NCBI RefSeq assembly: GCF_031457275.1
Contig: NZ_JAVDWH010000001.1
Coordinates: 372,001-436,000, forward strand
Length of the DNA: 64,000 bases
Source: Aeromicrobium panaciterrae
GTDB lineage: Bacteria; Actinomycetota; Actinomycetes; Propionibacteriales; Nocardioidaceae
Reading direction: 5' to 3'
Shown here piece by piece: positions 53,887 to 62,744 of this stretch. The stretch's first letter is position 1; the number at the start of each line of letters is the position of its first letter. The translations under genes were made by a program, and so were the position numbers. Under the pieces are notes generated by a model that was not told where the DNA came from, made no database searches, and saw nothing but the letters and a program-made list of their open reading frames with translations.

Positions 53887-54807
53887 ATGTCTGACGTAGA
53901 GCGCCCACTGCTCGAAGGCTCTGTTGCCGTCCGCGATGGCAGGCGACTTTCGTTCGCTGAGTTCGGTACGCCTCGAGGCGCCGCCATCATATGGATGCAC
54001 GGCACGCCTGGCGCACGCCGACAGGTTCCGCTCGAGGCCAGACGCTTTGCCTTGGAGCGCGACGTCCGAATCATCGGAATCGACAGGCCGGGCATTGGAA
54101 CCTCAACGCCCCACCTGTACGACAACGTGCTCGACTGGACTGGCGATCTGTCGTTGCTGGCTGATCACTTGGGCATCGATACCTTGCGCATCATCGGCCT
54201 CTCCGGAGGCGGACCGTATGCCCTCGCGGCAGGGGCGGCGATGCCCGAACGGGTGCATGGGGTCGGCGTACTCGGCGGCGTTGCGCCGCGGGTGGGCAAC
54301 GACGCCATTGGTGGCGGGCTGCCTGCGCTCGCTCCGTTTGCTGCTCCGGTGATGAGAGCTACCAGGGTGCCGCTCAGCTATCTTCTGGCCGCGGGCATCA
54401 GGATCATCCGTCCGCTCGGTGGATTGGCGTTGGACGCATACGGGGCCGTGCAGCCGCGCGGCGACAAGGAACTCCTTGCTCGCCCCGAGTTCAAGGCGAT
54501 GTTTCTTGACGATCTACTGAACGGGGCGCGGTTCCAAGTGGGTGCGCCACTCGCCGACATCATCTTGTTCAACCGGCACTGGGGATTCGACCTCGCTGAC
54601 GTCACGGTCCCGGTGCGGTGGTGGCATGGCAACGCGGACCACATCATTCCCCACCGCCACGGTGTGCATTGTTCCGAGCGACTATCGAACGCCACGTTCG
54701 CCACGATAGATGGCGAGTCTCACCTCGGAGGCATGGGAGCGGCCGCTGAGGCGCTGAGCACGCTGATGGCTCTGGGCCCACGCAGCGCGCGCCTGGCTGC
54801 CAACTAA
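53887..54807 (+). CDS. Alpha/beta hydrolase
   Basis: 306 residues. RLSFAEFGTPRGAAIIWMHGTPGARRQVPLEA (oxyanion HGTPG), nucleophile GLSGGGPYALA, acid in WWHGNADHIIPHRHG and His in ESHLGG: a full triad. The HGTPGSR-type opening is common in actinobacterial hydrolases. ATG 53887 is chosen over GTG 53881 because TAGTCT is 6 nt upstream. The stop interlocks with that of the convergent MerR gene (CTAA). Substrate unknown. Confidence 0.83.
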   Translation: MSDVERPLLEGSVAVRDGRRLSFAEFGTPRGAAIIWMHGTPGARRQVPLEARRFALERDVRIIGIDRPGIGTSTPHLYDNVLDWTGDLSLLADHLGIDTLRIIGLSGGGPYALAAGAAMPERVHGVGVLGGVAPRVGNDAIGGGLPALAPFAAPVMRATRVPLSYLLAAGIRIIRPLGGLALDAYGAVQPRGDKELLARPEFKAMFLDDLLNGARFQVGAPLADIILFNRHWGFDLADVTVPVRWWHGNADHIIPHRHGVHCSERLSNATFATIDGESHLGGMGAAAEALSTLMALGPRSARLAAN

Positions 54808-55520
54808 GACCTTCTGCGGATCGTCTCGCGCTTGGCCTCGTCGACGGCAGTTTCGTATGCCGTCACGAGGGCTGCGATCGTCAACGGCTTGAACCGCTCG
54901 ATCATCGTGGTGATCGCCTCGGGTGGCTGACCCGATGACTTCAGGTGCGGCCAGACCGTCGTACGGAAAAGCTCGGTGAGCTCGGTCGCCATCGCCTGAC
55001 CGTGCTCGGTGATGATGCGCCGTGCGGCCAGCGCAGCCTCGGTTGGCAGTCCGACGTCGAGGAACTGAACGCCGACGGCGAGGTGGGCCGGTGCGACCTG
55101 GAAGACGTCCTCAACCGGGGTCGGCTCGATCACGCCCAAGGCGACCAGCAGCTCGAGATCGTCGTCGGACAGTTCGCGGCCGGTGCGCTTCAGCAGCTCG
55201 GGACGGGTGACCGTCTCGGGCAGATCGGGCATCCACGGCGCGAGCAAAGTGCGGTGCAGAGCGACCTGCTCGGGAGTCGCATCGCTCGGGATGTTCTCGA
55301 GATAGCCCTCGATCGCCGACAGTGTGAATCCGTGGGCCTGCAGCTCGCGTACGAGCTCGAGGCGCGCGAGGTGGTCGGGTCCGTAGTAGCCGTTGCGGCC
55401 TTCGCGGCGTGGCGGCGGTATGAGTCCGCGGCCGGCGTAAAAGCGCACCGTGCGTACGGTCATCCCGACGCGCGAGGCGAGCTGTTCAACGCTCAGGGTC
55501 TCGACCGGTGCCGGATTCAT
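54804..55520 (-). CDS. MerR-family regulator of the acyl-CoA locus
   Basis: 238 residues. N-terminal MerR winged helix: SVEQLASRVGMTVRTVRFYAGRGLIPPPRREGRNGYYGPDHLARLELVRELQAHGFTLSAIEGYL (residues about 9-75, quoted in parts: TVRTVRFYAGRGLIPPP). The C-terminal helical domain is of unknown ligand. It starts 7 nt behind TAGTCT and diverges from the thiolase gene. Its position between two transcription units that share an operator makes it the best candidate regulator of both, though MerR proteins usually activate at long-spacer promoters and the spacing here is 17 bp. Confidence 0.83.
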   Translation of the reverse strand: MNPAPVETLSVEQLASRVGMTVRTVRFYAGRGLIPPPRREGRNGYYGPDHLARLELVRELQAHGFTLSAIEGYLENIPSDATPEQVALHRTLLAPWMPDLPETVTRPELLKRTGRELSDDDLELLVALGVIEPTPVEDVFQVAPAHLAVGVQFLDVGLPTEAALAARRIITEHGQAMATELTELFRTTVWPHLKSSGQPPEAITTMIERFKPLTIAALVTAYETAVDEAKRETIRRRS

Positions 55521-55527
55521 AGGGCTG

Positions 55528-55533
55528 AGACTA
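55528..55533 (-). promoter_or_regulatory. -10 element (TAGTCT) of leaderless merR gene
   Basis: TAGTCT on the minus strand, 7 nt before ATG 55520. Confidence 0.5.
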
Positions 55534-55562
55534 TCCGTGACTAGCACCACAACCCCCGACGG

Positions 55563-55591
55563 TTGGACAATGACAGTGTTGGTGTCACAAT
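55563..55591 (+). promoter_or_regulatory. Thiolase promoter with TGACA-N7-TGTCA operator
   Basis: -35 TTGGAC (55563-55568), 17-bp spacer, -10 CACAAT (55586-55591). TGACA (55571-55575) and TGTCA (55583-55587) lie in the same place as at the CoA-transferase promoter, and both are followed by CAATC. Confidence 0.7.
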
Positions 55592-55663
55592 CGTTCTTAC
55601 GTCACCCGCTGACTAAGTAAGAACACTGTGACGAGTCACCTTTCTCACTGCGAGGACACATTC

Positions 55664-56875
55664 ATGACTGAGGCATACGTCTACGACGCCATCCGCACCC
55701 CGCGTGGTCGCGGCAAGAAGACCGGATCACTCCACGAGGTCAAGCCGATCACGCTGATCACCGGCCTGATCGATGAGATCCAGAAGCGCAACCCGACTCT
55801 CGACCCGAATGGCGTCGATGACGTCGTACTCGGCGTCGTCTCGCCCGTTGCCGACCAGGGCGGTGACATCGCCAAGACCGCAGCGCTGAACGCCGGTCTG
55901 CCCGACACTGTCGCCGGCGTCCAGCTCAACCGCTTCTGCGCCTCCGGCCTCGAGGCCGTCAACCAGGCCGCCGGCCGTATCCGCTCCGGCTGGGAAGATC
56001 TGATCTTCGCCGGTGGTGTCGAGTCGATGAGCCGCGTGCCGATGGGCTCCGACGGTGGCGCGTGGGCGATGGACCCGCGTACAGCGTTCGACACGTCCTT
56101 CGTGCCTCAAGGCATTGGCGCCGACCTCATTGCCACGATCGAGGGCTGGAGCCGTACCGACGTCGACACGTTCGCCGCCGAGTCGCAGGCGCGTGCCGCC
56201 AAGGCGATCGCCAACGGCTACTTCGCCAAGTCAGTGATTCCCGTCAAGGACGAGAACGGCCTGACGATCCTCGACCACGACGAGTTCGTACGCGAAGGCA
56301 CGACAGTCGAGAGCCTTGCCGGTCTGCCCGCCTCGTTCGCCGGCATCGGTGAGATGGGCGGCTTCGACTCGGTCGCGCTCGAGCAGTACCACGACATCGA
56401 GCGCATCAACCACGTCCACCACGCCGGCAACTCGTCGGGCATCGTCGATGGCGCCGCACTCGTCGCGATCGGCAGCGAGGCTGCTGGCAAGCGCCACGGC
56501 CTCACCCCTCGTGCTCGCATCGTGTCGGCTGCCGTCTCGGGCGCCGACCCGACGATCATGCTGACCGGTCCGGCTCCCGCCTGCCGCAAGGCGCTCGACA
56601 AGGCCGGCTTGACGGTCGACGACATCGACCTGCTCGAGATCAACGAGGCCTTTGCAGCGGTGGCGATGCGCCTCATGCGTGACCTCGACTTCCCGCACGA
56701 GAAGACCAACGTCAACGGTGGCGCCATCGCGATGGGCCACCCGCTCGGTGCGACCGGTGCCATGATCCTCGGCACCCTCATCGACGAGCTCGAGCGCCGT
56801 GACCAGCGCTACGGCCTCGCCACTCTCTGCGTCGGCGGCGGCATGGGCATCGCCACCATCGTCGAACGCATCTGA
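55664..56875 (+). CDS. Acetyl-CoA C-acyltransferase (thiolase)
   Basis: 403 residues. Catalytic Cys in [18 protein letters not shown], family motif [18 protein letters not shown] with His, and the second Cys in [18 protein letters not shown] is also conserved. Degradative thiolase of beta-oxidation, forming the large complex partner of the FadB-like protein encoded next. ATG at 55664 has GAGGA upstream; the earlier ATG-like codon at 55628 is GTG and lacks a ribosome site. A leader of about 65 nt separates it from its promoter, in contrast to the leaderless genes around it. Confidence 0.93.
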   Translation: MTEAYVYDAIRTPRGRGKKTGSLHEVKPITLITGLIDEIQKRNPTLDPNGVDDVVLGVVSPVADQGGDIAKTAALNAGLPDTVAGVQLNRFCASGLEAVNQAAGRIRSGWEDLIFAGGVESMSRVPMGSDGGAWAMDPRTAFDTSFVPQGIGADLIATIEGWSRTDVDTFAAESQARAAKAIANGYFAKSVIPVKDENGLTILDHDEFVREGTTVESLAGLPASFAGIGEMGGFDSVALEQYHDIERINHVHHAGNSSGIVDGAALVAIGSEAAGKRHGLTPRARIVSAAVSGADPTIMLTGPAPACRKALDKAGLTVDDIDLLEINEAFAAVAMRLMRDLDFPHEKTNVNGGAIAMGHPLGATGAMILGTLIDELERRDQRYGLATLCVGGGMGIATIVERI

Positions 56876-56898
56876 AACCGGACAAGGACTCCATACAC

Positions 56899-59100
56899 AT
56901 GACAAGCACAACTGACGCAGTCCGCTATGAGCTCGCCGATGGATTCGCCAACCTGATCCTCGACGACCCCAACCAGAGCGCCAACACCATGACCCCGGCC
57001 TACCGCGAGGGCATGGCCAAGGCCGTCGACCAGCTCCTGGCAGACATTGCTGCCAAGCCGGAGTCGGTCAAGGGTGTCATCGTCTCCTCCGCCAAGAAGA
57101 CCTTCTTCGCCGGCGGCGACCTGAAGCTCATGACCCAGGCGAAGCCCGAGGATGCCGAAGACATCTTCGAGAACGTCGAGAGCATCAAGGCCACGCTCCG
57201 CAAGCTCGAGTTGAGCGGCAAGCCTGTGGTCGCAGCCATCAACGGCGCTGCCCTCGGAGGTGGACTCGAGATCGCTCTCGCCTGCCACCACCGCATTGCC
57301 GCTGACGGTCGTTACGACATCGGCCTCCCCGAGTCGTCTCTCGGCCTCCTGCCGGGCGGTGGCGGCGTGACCCGTACGGTCCGCATGCTCGGTATCGCCG
57401 ATGCCCTCCTCAAGGTTGTTCTGGAGGGCACGCGTTTCAAGCCGGCACAGGCCAAGGAGACCGGCCTGATCGACGAGGTCGTCGCGACGGAGGATGAGCT
57501 CATCCCGGCAGCCAAGGCTTGGATCGAGGCCAACGTCGACAACGAGGAAGCAGCCAGCCAGCCGTGGGACCGCAAGGGCTACAAAATGCCCGGCGGATCG
57601 CCCAAGACTCCGGCGTTCGCTGCCAACCTGCCGGCCTTCCCGGCCAACCTGCGCAAGCAGGTCAAGGGTGCTGACTACCGCGCGCCGAAGGCCATCCTGA
57701 GCGCGGCCATCGAAGGCGCCTCGGTCGACTTCGACACGGCCAGCCGCATCGAGTCGCGCTACCTCGTAGAGCTCGTCGTCGGTCAGCAGTTCAAGAACAT
57801 GACACAGGCGTTCTTCTTCGATCTCAACTCGATCAACGCGGGCGGCTCGCGCCCCGAGGGCATCGAGCGCAAGAAGTTCACCAAGGTCGCCGTCCTCGGC
57901 GCCGGCATGATGGGCGCTGGCATCGCGTACGTGTCCGCCAAGGCTGGCATGGAGGTCGTCCTCAAGGACGTCAGCCTCGAAGCCGCCGAGAAGGGCAAGT
58001 CGTACAGCGAGAAGCTCCTCGACAAGCAGCTCGCGAAGGGGCGCATCACGCAGGAGAAGAAGGACGCGTTCCTCGCCCTGATCACGCCGACTGCCGACTA
58101 CGCGGACCTCAAGGGCTGCGACATCGTCGTGGAAGCCGTCTTCGAGTCGGTCGAGCTCAAGCACTCGGTGTTCGCCGAGCTCGAGCCGATCGTCAACGCC
58201 GACGCGCTCCTGGGATCGAACACCTCGACGCTGCCGATCACCGGCCTCGCCGAGGGTGTGCAGCGTCCCGAGGACTTCATCGGCATCCACTTCTTCTCGC
58301 CGGTCGACAAGATGCCGCTGGTCGAGATCATCGCCGGTGCCAAGACCAACGACAAGACGATTGCTCACGCACTCGACTACGTCCAGGCCATCAAGAAGAC
58401 ACCGATCGTCGTCAACGACAGCCGCGGCTTCTTCACCAGCCGTGTCATCGGTCAGTTCGTCAACGAGGGCCTCGGCATGCTGACCGAGGGCATCAGCCCG
58501 GTCTCGATCGACCGCGCTGCGACCCAGTCGGGCTACCCGACCGGACCGCTGCAGCTCAGCGACGAGCTCAACCTCGAGCTGATGAAGAAGATCCGCGTCG
58601 CCTCGCAGAAGGCCGTTGAGGAAGAAGGCGGCACCTGGGACACGCTGCCCGCTGAGACCGTCATCGACACGATGATCGACCTCGGCCGCTCCAGCCGTCT
58701 CGTCGGCAAGGGCTTCTTTGAGTACGACGAGGCCGGCAAGCGTACGGGCCTGTGGCCCGGGCTGGCCGAGAAGTTCCCGGTCGCCGCAGAGCAGCCTGAC
58801 TTCCAGGACCTCAAGGACCGCTTGGTCTTCGTGATGTCGCTGGACACGGTTCGCTGCCTCGAAGAGAACGTGCTGCGCACGGTGGCCGACGCCAACATCG
58901 GCTCGATCTTCGGCATCGGCTTCCCGCCGCTGCTGGGTGGCGCACTGCAGTACATCAACGGCTACGAGGCACCGGACGGTCGCATCGGTGTCGAGGTGTT
59001 CACCGAGCGCGCTCAGGAGCTTTCCGCGAAGTACGGCGAGCGCTTCGAGCCGCCGGCTCTGCTGCTCGACAAGGCCAAGAACGGCGAGAAGTTCGCCTGA
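56899..59100 (+). CDS. fadB: Fatty-acid oxidation multifunctional protein (enoyl-CoA hydratase / 3-hydroxyacyl-CoA dehydrogenase)
   Basis: 733 residues. Crotonase domain, residues about 1-200: oxyanion GGGDLKLM region (FFAGGDLKLM), NGAALGGGLEIALACHHR and LPESSLGLLPGGGGVTR with its catalytic Glu. A linker is followed by the NAD domain (VLGAGMMGAGIAYVSAKAG, about residue 333) and the HAD C domain with NSRGFFTSRV. Catalyses hydration and NAD-dependent oxidation; pairs with the thiolase 23 bp upstream. Followed by a strong terminator. Confidence 0.95.
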   Translation: MTSTTDAVRYELADGFANLILDDPNQSANTMTPAYREGMAKAVDQLLADIAAKPESVKGVIVSSAKKTFFAGGDLKLMTQAKPEDAEDIFENVESIKATLRKLELSGKPVVAAINGAALGGGLEIALACHHRIAADGRYDIGLPESSLGLLPGGGGVTRTVRMLGIADALLKVVLEGTRFKPAQAKETGLIDEVVATEDELIPAAKAWIEANVDNEEAASQPWDRKGYKMPGGSPKTPAFAANLPAFPANLRKQVKGADYRAPKAILSAAIEGASVDFDTASRIESRYLVELVVGQQFKNMTQAFFFDLNSINAGGSRPEGIERKKFTKVAVLGAGMMGAGIAYVSAKAGMEVVLKDVSLEAAEKGKSYSEKLLDKQLAKGRITQEKKDAFLALITPTADYADLKGCDIVVEAVFESVELKHSVFAELEPIVNADALLGSNTSTLPITGLAEGVQRPEDFIGIHFFSPVDKMPLVEIIAGAKTNDKTIAHALDYVQAIKKTPIVVNDSRGFFTSRVIGQFVNEGLGMLTEGISPVSIDRAATQSGYPTGPLQLSDELNLELMKKIRVASQKAVEEEGGTWDTLPAETVIDTMIDLGRSSRLVGKGFFEYDEAGKRTGLWPGLAEKFPVAAEQPDFQDLKDRLVFVMSLDTVRCLEENVLRTVADANIGSIFGIGFPPLLGGALQYINGYEAPDGRIGVEVFTERAQELSAKYGERFEPPALLLDKAKNGEKFA

Positions 59101-59117
59101 GCATATGAAACAGACAG

Positions 59118-59149
59118 AAGGACCCGCGAGCTCAGCTCGCGGGTCCTTG
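59118..59149. terminator. Bidirectional terminator after fadB
   Basis: Perfect 14-bp stem AAGGACCCGCGAGC / GCTCGCGGGTCCTT with a 3-nt loop, between convergent fadB and the SnoaL-like gene. Confidence 0.85.
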
Positions 59150-59160
59150 TGCGTCTGGTG

Positions 59161-59529
59161 TCAGAGCGGACGGAAGCCTGAGCACAGCACGCGGGCGTAG
59201 GTGATCTGCTCGCCTTCAGTTCGATAGAACACCTGTTGCTCGGCCGTTCGGGGTCCGTCCGGCGTCGTCATGTTGAAGCGATAGGAGACTCGAGCGGTGT
59301 CTGCGACCATGTCGCCGTCCTCGAGAGTCACGATCTCATCGATGTGATCATGCGCCTCGAACCAGTTGCCGAGCATGATGTCGACGGCTCCGACAGCGTC
59401 GTCGGCCTCCCACACGCGACCCGGCGTCAGGCCCTTGAAGCTGACGTCTGGTGCGAACAAGGTCAACAGCGTTGCCTCGTCGTGGTCGGCAACGGCATTC
59501 GCGAGCTTCCAGCCGGGTGTGTGAGTCAC
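59161..59529 (-). CDS. SnoaL/NTF2-fold protein
   Basis: 122 residues; WKLANAVADHDEATLLTLFAPDVSFKGLTPGRVWEADDAVGAVDIML and the last strands (ARVSYRFNMTT, QQVFYRTEGEQITYARVLCSGFRP) fit the SnoaL-like fold. No catalytic assignment possible. GTG start at 59529 with GGAGG 5 nt upstream. The gene diverges from the siderophore uptake operon; the iron boxes are about 70-100 bp upstream and could affect it. Confidence 0.8.
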   Translation of the reverse strand: MTHTPGWKLANAVADHDEATLLTLFAPDVSFKGLTPGRVWEADDAVGAVDIMLGNWFEAHDHIDEIVTLEDGDMVADTARVSYRFNMTTPDGPRTAEQQVFYRTEGEQITYARVLCSGFRPL

Positions 59530-59596
59530 GAGAGCCTCCGGGGTCGTTGGATCGAGCGTACGACCTCGGTGGGGAGGGTGTGACGTATTCGAGGCG

Positions 59597-59630
59597 CAAG
59601 GGTAGGCATACCTAAGTTAGGCTGACCTTC
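59597..59630. promoter_or_regulatory. Two overlapping IdeR iron boxes of the siderophore uptake operon
   Basis: 59597-59615 and 59612-59630 each match the 19-bp IdeR consensus at 14 positions by eye and share 4 bp. TAGGCT (59618-59623) inside the second box is the likely -10 element. Two adjacent dimers binding on different faces would be expected. Confidence 0.75.
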
Positions 59631-59656
59631 GTACATCACCAACGAAGGGTAGTTCT

Positions 59657-60658
59657 GTGTCCCAATTCAGCCGCCGCGCCGTTGCCGCTTTCGGCGCGCT
59701 CCTCCTGGCCGGCTCCATGGCAGCCTGCGGTTCGACAGCCTCAGATGATGACTCCAGCGGAGGTCCGTGGTCCTTCACGTCGGGCGACGGCAAGACCGTC
59801 AAGCTCGACACCACCCCCAAGCGCATCATCGCCAGCGGCGCCGAAGCTGCCGCACTCATCTCGTTCGGCATCCGGCCGGTTGGCATTTACGCCAACACCC
59901 CCGTCGAGGACGATGCCAACCTCAAGAACCTTGACCTCAAGGGCATCACGATCCTGGGCGAAGCCTGGGGCGAGATCGATGTGGAGAAGGCTGCGACCCT
60001 CAACCCCGATCTGATCGTGGCCGACTGGTGGCCGGCCGAGAAGGCATACAGCGGCCTCGAAGAGGGTGTGAAGGCAAGCAGCAGGAAGCTCGCCAACCTG
60101 GCACCGGTAGTCGGTGTTGCTCAGGGCGATTCCATCGAGGCACTCGCGGAGGGCTACGAGAAGCTCGCTGAGTCCCTCGGCGCCGACGTCGACGATCCGA
60201 AGATCGCGGCCGACAAGAAGGCATTCGAGACTTCCCTTGCGGCCTTCAAGAAGGCTGTTGCCGCCAAGCCCGGTCTGTCCGTGCTGGCTGTCTCGCCGGC
60301 GGACGACGTGCTGTACGTCGCCAATCCGAAGTACGCACCGGAGCTGCTCGACTTCCAGCGCTGGGGACTCGACGTCATCAACCCGGACAACCCCGACAAG
60401 GGCTTCCCGTACTGGGAGAACCTCAGCTGGGAGAAGGCCGACAAGTACCAGCCGGACCTCCTGCTGGTTGACGACCGTGCCTACGACTCGACTCTCAAGA
60501 CGGGCGAGAAGCAGCCGACGTGGAACACCATCAAGGCCGCCAAAGCCAAGGCGTACGTTCCGTGGCCCGCCTACTGGATGCACACCTATGGCGAGTACGC
60601 CGCGCAGCTCACGCAGCTGACCACAGCCATCGAGAAGGCTGACGCCGACCTCGCATGA
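59657..60658 (+). CDS. Ferric-siderophore ABC transporter, binding lipoprotein
   Basis: 333 residues. Lipobox MAAC (Cys24), so membrane-anchored outside the cell. Family 8 (FepB/FecB-like) motifs: TKRIIASGAEAAALISFGIRPVGIY, LNPDLIVADWWPAEKAY and YVPWPAYWMHTYGEYA. Binds the iron-loaded siderophore and passes it to the permeases encoded next. GTG start with GAAGGG about 10 nt upstream and a leader of about 27 nt. Iron-regulated through the boxes upstream. Confidence 0.92.
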   Translation: MSQFSRRAVAAFGALLLAGSMAACGSTASDDDSSGGPWSFTSGDGKTVKLDTTPKRIIASGAEAAALISFGIRPVGIYANTPVEDDANLKNLDLKGITILGEAWGEIDVEKAATLNPDLIVADWWPAEKAYSGLEEGVKASSRKLANLAPVVGVAQGDSIEALAEGYEKLAESLGADVDDPKIAADKKAFETSLAAFKKAVAAKPGLSVLAVSPADDVLYVANPKYAPELLDFQRWGLDVINPDNPDKGFPYWENLSWEKADKYQPDLLLVDDRAYDSTLKTGEKQPTWNTIKAAKAKAYVPWPAYWMHTYGEYAAQLTQLTTAIEKADADLA

Positions 60659-61701
60659 GTGTGATTGATCGCAGCACGGTTGAAGCCGGCCCTGGGGCAC
60701 GCCCCACGGCCGGCCTCGCCGTGGGCCTCGCGATCCTCGTCGGAGTGCTTGCCGTCGTCTGCTTCTTCAGCATCACGCTGGGCGCGCGCGGGGTGGGGCC
60801 GACGACGATCGTCAAGGCATTCCTGGACTTCGATCCGAACTCTGCGTCCGAGACGGTGATTCGCGAAATTCGAGTGCCCCGAACGCTGATAGGAATCTTC
60901 GCGGGTGCGGCGCTCGGCCTGAGCGGTGCGATCCTGCAGGGCGTCACGCGCAATCCGCTCGCCGATCCCGGGATCATGGGCATCAACGCAGGTGCCGCCG
61001 TGTTCATCGTTTTCAGCATCATGGTGCTGGGTGCTCAGAGCATCGGTGTGTACGTCTGGTTCGCCTTCGCGGGAGCCGCCTTCGCCACGGTGGCGGTCTA
61101 CGCGATCGCCTCATTCGGTCGTGAAGGGGCAACACCGATCAAGCTGGCGCTCGCCGGGGCGGCCGTGACCGCGGTGCTGACATCGATCACCTCGGGGATC
61201 GTGATGACCAACATCGACGCGCTCAACGAGCTGCGGTTCTGGCAGGTCGGGTCGCTGGCCGGTCGCTACTTCTCGGTGCTCGAGCAGACGGCACCATTCA
61301 TTGCAGTGGGCATCGTCATGGCACTCACCACCGGTCGAGCGCTCAACGGTCTAGCCCTTGGAGACGACCTGGCTGAGGCGTTGGGTCAACGCGTACGCCT
61401 CAGCCGCATCATGATGTTCGTCATCGTGGCGATCCTGTGCGGTGCAGCGACAGCAGCATGCGGGCCGATTGTCTTCGTGGGACTGGTCGTGCCGCACGTG
61501 GCCCGGATGCTGTGCGGTCCGGACTACCGCTGGATCCTCCCGTACTCGATGATCCTCACTCCGGCCGTGCTTCTGATCGCTGACATCATCGGCCGCGTCG
61601 TCGTGTCGCCCGGCGAGCTCCAGGTCGGAGTCGTCCTCGGAGTGCTGGGCGCCCCCGCGTTCATTGCTCTCGTCCGGTACCGCAACTTGGCGGAGCTGTG
61701 A
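60655..61701 (+). CDS. FecCD-family iron-siderophore permease (first)
   Basis: 348 residues with about nine to ten helices. Family motifs: IREIRVPRTLIGIFAGAALGLSGAILQGVTRNPLADPGIMGINAGAAVF and GPIVFVGLVVPHVARMLCGPDYRWILPYS (given in parts: RNPLADPGIMG, VGLVVPH). Forms the membrane channel with the second permease. Overlaps the binding protein gene by ATGA. Confidence 0.93.
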   Translation: MSVIDRSTVEAGPGARPTAGLAVGLAILVGVLAVVCFFSITLGARGVGPTTIVKAFLDFDPNSASETVIREIRVPRTLIGIFAGAALGLSGAILQGVTRNPLADPGIMGINAGAAVFIVFSIMVLGAQSIGVYVWFAFAGAAFATVAVYAIASFGREGATPIKLALAGAAVTAVLTSITSGIVMTNIDALNELRFWQVGSLAGRYFSVLEQTAPFIAVGIVMALTTGRALNGLALGDDLAEALGQRVRLSRIMMFVIVAILCGAATAACGPIVFVGLVVPHVARMLCGPDYRWILPYSMILTPAVLLIADIIGRVVVSPGELQVGVVLGVLGAPAFIALVRYRNLAEL

Positions 61702-62744
61702 TGACTCAGACTCTCGCTACCCCTCAGCGCGAACGTTCCAGCCGTGCCACCCGCAACCGTCGCGCGTACTTTGTGACGGTATTGCTGGCGGCCGTCGCGT
61801 TCGTCCTTTTCGTGCTCACGATGATGCTGGGCAGCTATGCAGTGTCGGCTCCCGACGTCCTCGCGTCGATGCTCCACGTACGGGACGATCCGTCAGTCGA
61901 CTTCATCGTCCGCGATCTGCGCCTCCCGACCGCGATTGCCGGTCTCGCGGTGGGAATCGCGCTCGGCATCTCGGGCCACCTGTTCCAGCGGGTGCTCGGC
62001 AACCCGTTGGCTTCCCCGGACTTCGTCGGGATCTCGTCAGGTGCGAGCCTCTTCGCAGTCTCGGCGATCGTGCTGTTCAACGCGAGCAGCACCCTCATCT
62101 CGGGATCCGCACTCTTTGGCGCCTTGTTGAGCTCCGCGCTGATTTACCTTCTCGCGTGGCGCGACGGGATCACGGGCTATCGCTTCATCCTGATTGGCAT
62201 CGGCGTCTCTCAGCTGATGATCTCGCTCGTCGGCTACATCGTGTCGCACGCCAGCATCCACGAGGCGCGTGAAGCGATGACCTGGCTCGTTGGCACTGTC
62301 GGCCAGGCCGGTTCGGGCGAACTTCGTACGTTGGTAGTCGCTCTGGTCATCCTCGTGCCGCTGATTCTCGCGCTGGAGCGTCCGCTTCGGGCGCTGGAGC
62401 TCGGCGACGACACCGCCAAGGCGCTCGGTGCACGGGTCGAGCTCCACAGACTGGGCCTGATCGGCGCCGCGATCGTCCTGATCGGCTTCGCTGTCGCCGT
62501 CGCCGGACCGATCATGTTCGTTGCACTCATTGCCGGACCCATAGCCCAGCGACTGGTTGGCCAAGCTGCCGGCGGAATCCTGGCCGCCGGCTGCGTAGGC
62601 GCCATCATCACGCTCGGCGCAGATCTCGTGTCGCACCAGCTCTTGCCGGTCGACCTCCCCACTGGTGTCATCACGGGCGTGATCGGGGCGCCATACCTGA
62701 TCTGGCTCCTCGTCACCGTCAACAAGGAAGGACGTGGCGGATGA
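61701..62744 (+). CDS. FecCD-family iron-siderophore permease (second)
   Basis: 347 residues, about nine to ten helices. VRDLRLPTAIAGLAVGIALGISGHLFQRV, GNPLASPDFVGISSGAS and GPIMFVALIAGPIAQRL are the family signatures; the last motif has A-G-P in place of the usual V-P-H, a departure shared by some actinobacterial second subunits. ATG at 61701 overlaps the previous stop by one base (TGATG); GTG 61698 is an alternative. Confidence 0.92.
   Translation: MTQTLATPQRERSSRATRNRRAYFVTVLLAAVAFVLFVLTMMLGSYAVSAPDVLASMLHVRDDPSVDFIVRDLRLPTAIAGLAVGIALGISGHLFQRVLGNPLASPDFVGISSGASLFAVSAIVLFNASSTLISGSALFGALLSSALIYLLAWRDGITGYRFILIGIGVSQLMISLVGYIVSHASIHEAREAMTWLVGTVGQAGSGELRTLVVALVILVPLILALERPLRALELGDDTAKALGARVELHRLGLIGAAIVLIGFAVAVAGPIMFVALIAGPIAQRLVGQAAGGILAAGCVGAIITLGADLVSHQLLPVDLPTGVITGVIGAPYLIWLLVTVNKEGRGG

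Noticed and set aside
56809-58368. 519-residue frame opposite the fadB-like gene
   Set aside because: Antisense to a recognisable two-domain enzyme; no start signal and no motif.
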